This document shows positions 1-5,525 of a stretch of DNA of 7,079 nt, piece by piece; position 1 is the stretch's first letter, and each line of letters begins with the position of its first letter. Location: NCBI GenBank assembly GCA_937967795.1, contig CALBSK010000093.1:1-7079 (forward strand), written 5' to 3'. Under the pieces are notes generated by a model, which saw only the letters and a program-made list of their open reading frames with translations, searched no databases and was not told where the DNA came from. This DNA is from an uncultured Alphaproteobacteria bacterium. GTDB lineage: Bacteria > Pseudomonadota > Alphaproteobacteria > UBA9655. A program made the position numbers and the translations under genes.

Positions 1-2
1 AA

Positions 3-353
3 GTTTCTGAGCGGCATGCTTGTGCAGCGCTTGGGGGTACATCGATGAACTGTTCGTCGTCCATCTCAAAAAGGGGGATGATGAAGAAGCCCTTACCCAG
101 GATATTCTCCGTCTTGCCCAGCAGTATGGTCGATACGGCTCTAGAAGAATTACAGCCCTTCTCCCACTTGAGGGATGAATGTCTCAACCTGGAATATTTT
201 CATACGTTGGAAGAAGCGAGAGTCATTATAGGGGAACGGGTAAACGAGTACAATCATATAAGGCCTCATTCGAGCTTGGGGTATACCCCTCCTGCTCCTC
301 TTGTAATGCTGAATCACAAAGGATATGAGCTCACTCACTACAGCGCTATTTGA
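3..353 (+). pseudogene. IS3-family transposase OrfB, frameshifted and missing its core
   Basis: The original protein can be followed through three frames. VSERHACAALG is read from position 3. One extra base in the CTTGGGGG run (31-37) breaks the frame. A G at 46 (C in the right-hand copy) makes TGA, and another extra G lies in the run at 73-77. The block DEEALTQDILRLAQQYG then RYGSRRITALL is read in the frame of 119. The last block, LRDECLN to the stop at 351-353, is in the frame of 45 and holds the end of the integrase domain including RPHSSLGY. An open stretch from ATG 45 exists, but its first 40 codons are out of frame with the transposase, so it is not a real protein. An intact OrfB of this family is roughly 270-300 residues. 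The family assignment is secure and the gene is dead. Confidence 0.85.
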
Positions 354-378
354 TGGCGCGTTCGTGAGTGAGCTCATA
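324..378. repeat. 15-bp perfect hairpin spanning the transposase stop codon
   Basis: TATGAGCTCACTCAC (324-338) is the exact reverse complement of GTGAGTGAGCTCATA (364-378). The 25-base loop contains the TGA stop (351-353) and a small inner AGCGC/GCGC pairing. It lies just inside the IS end, so it may act as a terminator or as protection against read-through into the element. The right-hand copy keeps the hairpin in altered form (6877-6933). Confidence 0.8.
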
Positions 379-402
379 CCCTCCATACTACGAGACTAAA
401 AA

Positions 403-427
403 TGGACCCCCTTTCGGGGGCTTGACA
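403..427 (+). repeat. IS3-type terminal inverted repeat, with an outward TTGACA
   Basis: The 25-bp end runs from TGGACCC to GCTTGACA. The same end, reverse-complemented, occurs at 3683-3707 and at 6831-6855. The outermost six bases (422-427) are a consensus -35 box, TTGACA, pointing out of the element toward the gene at 585. No convincing -10 lies 16-18 bases further on at this copy. Confidence 0.8.
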
Positions 428-477
428 AACGTGGGACCCAATTGATGAAAAAAATGAGTTGCCAACCAGTATTTTCA

Positions 478-506
478 GTGTCAAGCTTTGCTCAATCGAG
501 GATAAT
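478..506 (+). promoter_or_regulatory. Possible promoter of the Sel1/LprI gene
   Basis: GTGTCA (478-483) and GATAAT (501-506) are 17 bases apart, about 80 bases ahead of the GTG start. The match to the sigma-70 consensus is moderate (four of six and five of six). A second -10-like TATATT at 525-530 has no good partner. This is only a candidate. Confidence 0.3.
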
Positions 507-570
507 CACTCATGATGCTTTAGATATATTGGATTGAAGTTTTTACCTAGCCAGTGTTTTAACTCTTATG

Positions 571-578
571 AAGGGAGG
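571..578 (+). promoter_or_regulatory. Ribosome binding site that fixes the GTG start at 585
   Basis: AAGGGAGG lies six bases ahead of GTG 585. The frame is also open upstream to a TTG at 534, but that codon has no such site and would place 17 residues ahead of the signal peptide. The strong site settles the start. Confidence 0.8.
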
Positions 579-584
579 TTGACC

Positions 585-1598
585 GTGCACAATTTTTTTT
601 GCTTTTTTCTAATGATTATTTGGATTTTTCCTTTATCAAGCAAAGCAAATGAGGAAATCCCCGCATATGATTCAAGCCCGAATTGGCAGCATGTTTCTAA
701 GGAAACAAAGGATATTTGCAAATCTGTAGAAAACATTTCGATTCCTCCAACGAATATTCCAGATTTTACAAACCTAAAAGGATTAGAAAAATGCAATGCT
801 AATGAGCTTTACTATGGGTTTAGTCGAGACCCTGACTATATAAAAGCTTACCAATGTGCACAATTCCATCACGAATATGGCATTCTCGCAATGCTCTATG
901 CAAACGGTAAAGGCGTTAAGCTTAATCTTGATATAGCCACTCACTACGCTTGTAAATTTGGAGGTGCCACAGCAGAGATTGAAGCGCGCGTCAAACACCT
1001 TGAAGCACTTAAAAGAGCAGGGGAACAAAAAGGAGAATTTGATATCTGCGATGATATAACGAGTGGATATATGATGGGGTGGTGTTCTTCTATAGCAGCT
1101 CACTTTCTAGACGCAAAACGGCTCAAACAACAAAGATTTTTATTAGAAAATTGGACTTCCCAAGAGCAGAAAACCTTTGCAGTCCTTCAAAAAGCTTTTA
1201 AAGCTTATTTAGAAGCAAGAGGCGGTGAAATAAATAAAAGTGGAACAGCCAGGGCTATGCTTGTGATTGAAGAGGAAACAGCCCTTAAAGACCGTTTGCT
1301 GAAAACATTAAACGATACCAATCAATGTAACACCCCCACTTTTAGCACTACCCAATATCAAGAAGCAGATAGGCAATTAAATGTGCTTTATAAAAAGATA
1401 CAAAATAAAGAATTTCCCTCCATTTATTGTATCAACAAAGAGGATATTAAAAAAACTCAAAGGGCATGGCTAAAGTACAGGGATGGTTGGGTTACCCTGG
1501 GGTCTCTAAAGTGCCCAAATATCAGCAAAGACAGCTGGAAGACATTAATTACAAAGGAACGGATAAAAGAATTGCAGGATCTTATGGACCTCTTATGA
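585..1598 (+). CDS. Secreted Sel1-like / LprI-domain protein
   Basis: The 337-residue product begins with a Sec signal peptide: hydrophobic residues 4-17, with likely cleavage after SSKA at 21. A single Sel1-like repeat covers about residues 98-126 (LAMLYANGKGVKLNLD). Two LprI-like (DUF1311) segments follow. The first is about 152-240, from CDDITSGYMMGWC through the KSGTARAML block. The second is about 255-333, with the hallmark QRAWLKYRDGW (292-302) and TKERIKEL (323-330). LprI domains are named for a mycobacterial lysozyme inhibitor, and Sel1 repeats usually bind protein partners. A periplasmic or secreted role is therefore likely, but the target is unknown. It stands alone between IS remnants, with its own ribosome binding site. 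The eight cysteines after the signal peptide (45, 70, 91, 123, 155, 167, 248, 282 and also 310, so nine by my count) fit an oxidising compartment. The fold call is good and the function is inferred. Confidence 0.8.
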   Translation: MHNFFCFFLMIIWIFPLSSKANEEIPAYDSSPNWQHVSKETKDICKSVENISIPPTNIPDFTNLKGLEKCNANELYYGFSRDPDYIKAYQCAQFHHEYGILAMLYANGKGVKLNLDIATHYACKFGGATAEIEARVKHLEALKRAGEQKGEFDICDDITSGYMMGWCSSIAAHFLDAKRLKQQRFLLENWTSQEQKTFAVLQKAFKAYLEARGGEINKSGTARAMLVIEEETALKDRLLKTLNDTNQCNTPTFSTTQYQEADRQLNVLYKKIQNKEFPSIYCINKEDIKKTQRAWLKYRDGWVTLGSLKCPNISKDSWKTLITKERIKELQDLMDLL

Positions 1599-1694
1599 TC
1601 TGTTGAGAAAAAGAGCACAGATAATTCACTCTTATAACGTGCTATTTTGTGTAAAATATGGATCTAGTAATGGGCTTGAGAAGAAACGGAGAAT

Positions 1695-2123
1695 ATGGCC
1701 TACAGCATAGATTTTCGCAGAGGTGTTATAAAGAGCATAGAGTCAGAAATGACTTGAGAGAAGGCAATAGTTTTCCATAAGCCGAGCACGCTAAGGCGCT
1801 GGGCTAAGGCTCCACAAAGAAAAAAGAGGCTTGAAGGACAGCCCCTCGGAAGGCTTATAAGATTCGTATAATTATTTCAAGAACGAAATTAGAACGGACT
1901 TTCATTATTTCAAATTGGTTTCATTAAGCAAAAGAGTTTATAGCGCCTTATGTATTCAATGGGTATACGGACACGGCAAGATTCTATAAATGGTTAGAAA
2001 ATGCTTAATTCCTAACATGAAGTAGGATGCAAATTATTTTATCTGTCCCCTTATTCGTCTGATTTCAATCTAATTGAAAAGCAGTGGGTTACTTTAAAAA
2101 AGAAGTACAGAACTTTTAGATAA
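1695..2123 (+). pseudogene. IS630-family transposase, heavily decayed
   Basis: From ATG 1695, after a CGGAG site, the frame reads MAYSIDFRRGVIKSIES, the N-terminal helix-turn-helix start typical of IS630. It continues past an in-frame TGA (1755-1757) through PSTLRRWAKAP. A middle piece in another frame reads FIAPYVFNGYTDTARFYKWLENA (about 1934-2005) and needs one more T to continue as LIPNMK. The last piece reads YLSPYSSDFNLIEKQW then VTLKKKYRTFR (about 2037-2120), the conserved IS630 C-terminal block with its catalytic E. The segment that should hold the central MDNA-type aspartate is missing. There are several stops and at least two frameshifts, so the gene is dead. The terminal repeats of the element were not identified. 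Confidence 0.8.
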
Positions 2124-2544
2124 AGAAGACATGAAAACTAAAATTCTATCGATGCTTCTTTTTCGGTACGATTACAATGTGTTTTACTATAGTTTTTAGA
2201 TGGAATCGGTTGCAAAAAGGCCTGCGCGAAATGAATGACAGAGAATGAGCGATTCTTTTGGATAAGAATTGGGGTAATTGTTTTTAGTTGATGACGAAAC
2301 CGATCTCACCGGACCGGTTTGGTCATCTTACTTGGTTTACTAATTCGACGCTGATTCACCAAAAGTTGTGCGAATGACATATTCTAAACTTCTCAACATG
2401 TTAGCATACTTCATCTTAGCATAATTCTCTTACTTTAGCAGCGACTTATGCTTATTGGAGCCAAAAGAGTTGTCTCATTCTGACATGCATTTAGGGAGGC
2501 TAACAATTCATCAAGAAAAGCTTCTTTAAGAATTAAAATTAAAG
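2124..2544. other. Gene-free stretch with one strong hairpin
   Basis: No credible coding frame was found on either strand. On the minus strand about 30 codons read LKEAFLDELLASLNACQNE (about 2445-2530), just downstream of the secreted-protein gene, with no start and no recognised family. This could be a scrap of a lost gene. A run TTTTGGATAAG at 2257-2267 resembles the IS982 terminal repeat of this window but is too short to call. The notable item is the hairpin at 2290-2327. Confidence 0.5.
2290..2327. repeat. 13-bp hairpin with GATGAC arms
   Basis: GATGACGAAACCG (2290-2302) pairs with CGGTTTGGTCATC (2315-2327) with a single mismatch, around a 12-base loop. It is much more GC-rich than its surroundings. 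No run of T follows, so it is not a classic terminator. It may be a REP-like palindrome or the end of an unrecognised element. Confidence 0.65.
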
Positions 2545-3297
2545 TCAATAATTTCCCTCTTCTGTTGTTTTATCAAAAGACGGCGTGGACCAGTTGCAAC
2601 TGTTCGTAAGTTTAAATATCTTAAGATTAGGTAAAACCTTCGGATTATTGATGACATGATCATAGAAATATTTTACTAGCACATCATCTCCCACTAAATC
2701 ACGCACAATAAGTTTTTCCACGTTCTTTAAAAAATAAAAAGGCTGGAATATTGAACATTGAAAAAACTTTTCTGAATTGTCATTCAGATATGATTCAAAC
2801 GACGTCTGGCGAGTTTTAAACTCTTCCCATTTTTTTGAATCCTTAACGTAATTTTTCCATTCTGTTTCGTCTTTTTCTGCATTTTTTTTCTTTAATTGAG
2901 CAAATTCACTCTCCAGGTTGAAAGATTCATTTAGCACCGCTAGTAAATCCCAATTCGGATGAATAATTACTTCTTTTAAATTTTCTTTACCACCTAAACA
3001 CGGATAAATACATATATATTTCTTATAATTTGGGTGAAACCCATGCAAATTTACGTTTTCACTTGCTGCCCCTATAGTTATTTTCTTTAAAGCTTTATTT
3101 TTTCTTAAATCTTCCAAATTTTCGTCAGTTAAAAACTCATAATGGTCTTTGTAAATTTCAACTACTTCACCTCCATATTGGCCTTTATATCTGCATGCTT
3201 CTCTTATAGCTTCTGGCTCCATAGCAAACGAGGGAACAGAACTTAAAAGAGTTCCTAAAACAGAAATTAGAGAAATTGAGCTTAGAGACTTTAACAT
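2545..3297 (-). CDS. Secreted protein with weak leucine-rich-repeat-like strands
   Basis: The 250-residue product starts with a clear Sec signal peptide (hydrophobic 8-19, cleavage likely after PSFA at 25). I do not recognise the family. Four short segments have the rhythm of LRR beta strands: ALKKITIG (69-76), NLKEVIIHP (106-114), NVEKLIVRDL (192-201) and LPNLKIFKLTN (222-232). Between them lies a charged, probably helical stretch (about 128-165). The spacing is too irregular for a confident LRR call, and the protein may be a degenerate relative of such surface or effector proteins. The ATG has AGGAG ten bases upstream and a good promoter before that. The C-terminus is polar (TTEEGNY), so it could have been shortened. 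It reads opposite to the IS630 remnant downstream. The gene is probably real; its function is unknown. Confidence 0.75.
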   Translation of the reverse strand: MLKSLSSISLISVLGTLLSSVPSFAMEPEAIREACRYKGQYGGEVVEIYKDHYEFLTDENLEDLRKNKALKKITIGAASENVNLHGFHPNYKKYICIYPCLGGKENLKEVIIHPNWDLLAVLNESFNLESEFAQLKKKNAEKDETEWKNYVKDSKKWEEFKTRQTSFESYLNDNSEKFFQCSIFQPFYFLKNVEKLIVRDLVGDDVLVKYFYDHVINNPKVLPNLKIFKLTNSCNWSTPSFDKTTEEGNY

Positions 3298-3307
3298 AAT
3301 ACATTAA

Positions 3308-3312
3308 CTCCT
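3308..3312 (-). promoter_or_regulatory. Ribosome binding site of the secreted LRR-like gene
   Basis: Read on the minus strand this is AGGAG, ten bases ahead of ATG 3297. The spacing is slightly long but acceptable, and no other start with a signal peptide competes. Confidence 0.65.
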
Positions 3313-3350
3313 AAAAAATATTCATGAAATAAAGATTGTAGATTTAATTT

Positions 3351-3378
3351 ATTAAACAAAATTATCTTGATGTGTCAA
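3351..3378 (-). promoter_or_regulatory. Sigma-70 promoter of the secreted LRR-like gene
   Basis: On the minus strand a perfect TTGACA (3378-3373) is followed after 16 bases by TTTAAT (3356-3351), five of six to consensus. The -10 box ends about 53 bases before the ATG. The region is AT-rich, which adds some risk of a chance match, but the full -35 makes this the best promoter in the window. Confidence 0.6.
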
Positions 3379-3414
3379 CAAAAAATATGGGCAAGAAAAA
3401 AGAATAAAGTTCAC

Positions 3415-3489
3415 TCAAAGAATAGAAGCTACTGCAAAAGAGACATAGCGGAGGTGTTGATCGAATTTTTGAAAGATCTTGGCACATTT
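3415..3489 (-). pseudogene. Scrap of an IS5-family transposase C-terminus
   Basis: The minus frame reads KCAKIFQKFDQHLRYVSFAV then ASIL and a stop. This resembles the end of IS5-family transposases, where an FxKLKxFRRxATRY-type block is followed by a hydrophobic tail (FLAFxxIAAI). Part of the block between HLR and YVSF appears to be lost. It is only 24 codons, so the call rests on resemblance and on lying next to other IS5 pieces. Confidence 0.4.
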
Positions 3490-3516
3490 ATCCTGTAATC
3501 AGCCTCAGACTCCTGT

Positions 3517-3642
3517 TCAAATTGTAAGAAATATTAATAAGTCTAAATAAACTCGATTCTTTTTCCATTTTTTATAAAAAGCTTCTCGATATTCAAAGAA
3601 AATTTTCAAATGCGCAAATGTTCTCTCAACGGTGCTGCGAAC
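3517..3642 (-). pseudogene. C-terminal piece of an IS5-type (DDE) transposase
   Basis: The minus frame reads VRSTVERTFAHLKIFF and runs for 41 codons to TGA at 3517-3519. The R-x-x-VERTFA-x-L motif is the conserved block around the last catalytic glutamate in IS5 and related DDE transposases. It is in a different frame from the N-terminal piece to its right, and the region holding the two catalytic aspartates is missing. The motif may come from a different IS5 subgroup than the N-terminal piece, which would make this a mosaic of two elements. Confidence 0.6.
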
Positions 3643-3682
3643 CTGGCCTCAAAACGGTTGATTGTCTTATCAAGTTTTACTG

Positions 3683-3707
3683 TGTCAAGCCCCCGAAAGT
3701 GGGTCCA
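3683..3707 (-). repeat. Solo IS3-type terminal repeat inside IS5 debris
   Basis: A 25-bp segment from TGTCAAG to GGGTCCA matches the ends of the IS3-type elements at 403-427 (reversed) and 6831-6855. It matches the 6831 copy except at one base (C against T). No other IS3-type sequence adjoins it: the IS5 N-terminal piece begins at once on the right. It is the footprint of an element almost wholly removed by deletion. Confidence 0.8.
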
Positions 3708-3855
3708 TTGCGCTCCAGTACGCATTATAAAATAAACGGCTTCTGCAAAAGTCCTTGTTTTGACTTCATTTCCAACCCGTACATCTTGCCGAGTCTTCAA
3801 AAACTTATATATCTTTTTACAATCTTCTAGGTTCTGTGCATTTTCTAGGCCCTGC
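3705..3855 (-). pseudogene. N-terminal piece of an IS5-family transposase
   Basis: The minus frame reads DCKKIYKFLKTRQDVRVGNE then EVKTRTFAEAVYFIMRTGAQW. This is the N-terminal domain of IS5-family transposases (DUF4096 type), where RTGAQW is normally followed by RxLP. Here the W codon is also the first codon of the IS3-type end, so the frame runs on into unrelated sequence and ends at 3606. That 64-codon open frame from TTG 3800 is a chimera and not a gene. No start codon with a ribosome site was found upstream. The element is dead. Confidence 0.75.
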
Positions 3856-4056
3856 TTGTGAGTGGAATATCTTCTTTCCTGTCTTTATCGTCATCTGCGA
3901 TTTTGCGAGGATGACGATTGTGAGATAAATAGCCAACAACCTATACAACCTGAGCTTAGAAAAGGCAGAGAAGCTAGGAGTTCTCCCATAAATTAATGGA
4001 ATCTTTTCTTGTAATTCCTTAGCGGTATGGACACCTGATCTGACCCATGAGCATTA
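3822..4056 (-). other. Startless open frame of about 77 codons, origin unknown
   Basis: The minus strand is open from a stop near 4057 to a stop near 3820. It includes SGVHTAKELQEKIPLIYGRT and then a stretch generated by the hairpin at 3887-3918. No ATG, GTG or TTG with a ribosome site was found, and no family is recognised. It may be the tail of a lost gene running into a palindromic repeat. With the rest of 3856-4115 it forms a region without an assignable gene. Confidence 0.25.
3887..3918. repeat. REP-like hairpin with ATCGTCATC arms
   Basis: ATCGTCATC (3887-3895) and GATGACGAT (3910-3918) are perfect 9-bp inverted arms around a 14-base loop containing two TGCGA words. The pattern resembles the short dispersed palindromes (CGTCATCC...GGATGACG) common in Rickettsiales-like genomes. 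That likeness is from general knowledge. The hairpin at 2290-2327 has the same GATGAC core. Confidence 0.6.
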
Positions 4057-4115
4057 ATATCTTACCGTAAGGAAAGGTCGCAAGGCTTTAGAAGAAGTCA
4101 TCTCCTTTGTAATAC

Positions 4116-5102
4116 TCAACTATCTCTTTTCAGCTTTTGAGCTGTAAGGAGCATAGCTGTTTCGCCATCTTTGTGATGATTAGACGGTACTGGATAGGCA
4201 GTATCTTTAACTTCGACTACATCAAAATATTTTCTAAAGTGATTAGTTATTTCAGCTACCATTCTTTTATAGCTTTTTTCCTTTAAAATGATTGTTCTTT
4301 TGTCAGTCCATTGCTGTCTAAGATGCCAGGCTTCCTTAGGAGAGTTTAGGCGCTGATTTAATGCAGCCTTTTGCCAAGCTTTTTTTTCTTCAGGTGTGAA
4401 TCCAATACTATCGGGAAAAGGTACCCTAAAGTTAAAGCTTAGCCAAGAAGGGGAGTTAGTTTTTTCTTTAAAAAAATAATTCATGAGTTCTTCATCATCA
4501 ACTATTTGTATTATCTGCCCATCTTTGTCGCGTATAAAATCATAACTAATGAAACATTGCCTTTTATCTACAGAACAAAGGAATTTTCCTCCATTCTTCA
4601 AAAGATTGGCAAAAGAACTTAAATTTTCAAAATTTATAAACTTAGCAGTGTAAGCATCTGTAACGATTTCATCAATACTTTCAGGGGCTAGATTTCTTAT
4701 TGCTTGAAGAAGAAGAGGATCATTAAAGTCGCCTTTAATATAAGGCATACCATTAGGATCGTGTTCGCCTCGGTCCCAAAAAATCCATGAACCATCGTAA
4801 AAAAACTTAAATCGGTCAGGATTTATATTATCATCAGAAACTTGGTCTTCCTTAAGGGAATTTCTAGCTCCTAAAATTAATTTTACAGGTTGGTTGTTCT
4901 CTTTTCTCTGCTTTACAAACTCAGCAACACTTCTCAAGTCATTTTCATAATCTTTAACAATTTTTGGAGGTTGTAAAAGCGTAGAGTTTTTAGGAATTTC
5001 AGAAGGCGTAACGTCCTCTTCCATACATTTGCCAGGGCCTTGAAAGAAGAAGATAATTGCTGCAGAAAAAAACAAATATTTTACGTGAAAAATACTACGC
5101 AT
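4116..5102 (-). CDS. Exported protein resembling a class I methyltransferase fold
   Basis: The 328-residue product opens with a signal sequence (hydrophobic 9-20, QGPGKC at 21-26). The C at 26 lacks a proper lipobox, so ordinary Sec cleavage near 26 is more likely than lipidation. The body has the strand order of a SAM-dependent methyltransferase: VKLILGARN (73-81) as strand 1 and its loop, YIKGDFND (121-128), SIDEIVTDAY (142-151), NLLKNGGKFLC (166-176, like the usual LKPGG turn), and a C-terminal pair FDVVEVKD (293-300) and TAMLLTAQK (315-323). The normal acidic residue and GxGxG of motif I are absent, so activity is doubtful. An insert rich in charged residues covers about 185-285. GAGGG lies four bases ahead of the ATG. 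The gene looks intact. The fold is inferred and the function is unknown. Confidence 0.7.
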   Translation of the reverse strand: MRSIFHVKYLFFSAAIIFFFQGPGKCMEEDVTPSEIPKNSTLLQPPKIVKDYENDLRSVAEFVKQRKENNQPVKLILGARNSLKEDQVSDDNINPDRFKFFYDGSWIFWDRGEHDPNGMPYIKGDFNDPLLLQAIRNLAPESIDEIVTDAYTAKFINFENLSSFANLLKNGGKFLCSVDKRQCFISYDFIRDKDGQIIQIVDDEELMNYFFKEKTNSPSWLSFNFRVPFPDSIGFTPEEKKAWQKAALNQRLNSPKEAWHLRQQWTDKRTIILKEKSYKRMVAEITNHFRKYFDVVEVKDTAYPVPSNHHKDGETAMLLTAQKLKRDS

Positions 5103-5106
5103 GCTA

Positions 5107-5111
5107 CCCTC
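5107..5111 (-). promoter_or_regulatory. Ribosome binding site of the methyltransferase-like gene
   Basis: On the minus strand this reads GAGGG, four bases ahead of ATG 5102. It supports this start, which gives a clean signal peptide. Confidence 0.65.
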
Positions 5112-5136
5112 AAAAATATAAATTTATCTGCTAAAA

Positions 5137-5165
5137 ACAATAAATTTTTTATTTTAAGAAGTCAA
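5137..5165 (-). promoter_or_regulatory. Possible sigma-70 promoter of the methyltransferase-like gene
   Basis: TTGACT (5165-5160) is followed after 17 bases by TATTGT (5142-5137) on the minus strand, about 35 bases ahead of the ATG. The -35 matches five of six and the -10 four of six bases. The region is very AT-rich, so confidence is moderate. Confidence 0.45.
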
Positions 5166-5220
5166 CCTATAAATAATATTTCGCCATCCAGTTTCTAGAT
5201 TTTTTGGAAAAAATATAGGC

Positions 5221-5525
5221 ATGAGGAGTAAATCGCAAAGTCATATTCGTAAGCCCTCCGAGAAAAGAGCAGCTCCCGCATTAGGAATGGAGCCAGGAAA
5301 GATTTTTGGCATAGGAGAAGCCAGTATAACGAGAAGTATTTGGACTGTTCGAACGCTCATTTTAACCAGTTTCACAATAGGTTGCCCATCTATGACTAGC
5401 TTCATACTCTCTCCAGAAATAAGATGCGGCATAGCAAGGTCCCTTTCCACACTTATGGATAATATGAAAGAGTTGATCTTTTTTCTAATATTCTTGGTTG
5501 TTTATTCTCAAGTTCTTAACTAACC
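5221..5525. other. Unassigned stretch open on both strands
   Basis: The plus strand is open from ATG 5221 to 5523 (100 codons). The minus strand is open from about 5486 to 5241 and includes SGESMKLVIDGQPIVKLVKM and GSIPNAGAALFSEG. Neither frame has a convincing ribosome site or a family I recognise. The stretch is visibly richer in G and C than the flanks, which suggests it came from elsewhere or is a gene fragment. If one strand is real I slightly favour the minus frame: reading past its TGA at 5241-5243 it continues without a stop into LCDLLLMPIFF, as a gene broken by one substitution would. Left end of the adjacent IS982 element is at 5529. Confidence 0.3.

Larger units (their letters stand above)
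1..427 (+). mobile_element. Left remnant of an IS3-family element, internally deleted
   Basis: This is a truncated IS copy whose left side runs off the window and whose right terminal repeat ends at 427. It carries pieces of an IS3-family OrfB: the helix-turn-helix start, the YGRYGSRRITALL block (125-163) and the C-terminal block from LRDECLN to the NHIRPHSSLGY motif (168-284). The catalytic core between ITALL and LRDECLN is missing, with the join near 160-168. A shorter copy of the same element lies inverted at 6831-7079, and a lone copy of its end lies at 3683-3707. The motifs look like the IS407-type branch of IS3, which is recognition from memory. The element cannot be autonomous. Confidence 0.85.

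Noticed and set aside
45..353. 102-codon open frame as a real protein
   Set aside because: Its first 40 codons are out of frame with the transposase remnant; only the C-terminal part corresponds to the IS3 OrfB, so it is a by-product of frameshifts and deletion.
150..386. 78-codon minus frame across the left IS remnant
   Set aside because: It is antisense to recognisable transposase sequence.
534..584. TTG 534 as the start of the Sel1/LprI gene
   Set aside because: It lacks a ribosome binding site, and GTG 585 has a strong one plus a properly placed signal peptide.
566..1103. Two minus-strand open frames opposite the Sel1/LprI gene
   Set aside because: They lie antisense to a well-supported gene and show no recognisable domains.
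1608..1660. Terminator after the Sel1/LprI gene (AGCAC...GTGCT)
   Set aside because: The stem is only five bases with a 20-base loop and no real T-run.
2257..2267. Solo IS982 terminal repeat (TTTTGGATAAG)
   Set aside because: Ten matching bases in AT-rich sequence, with no other IS982 sequence next to it, is too little.
3606..3800. 64-codon minus frame as a gene
   Set aside because: It is a chimera of an IS5 N-terminus, a solo IS3-type end and out-of-frame IS5 C-terminal sequence.
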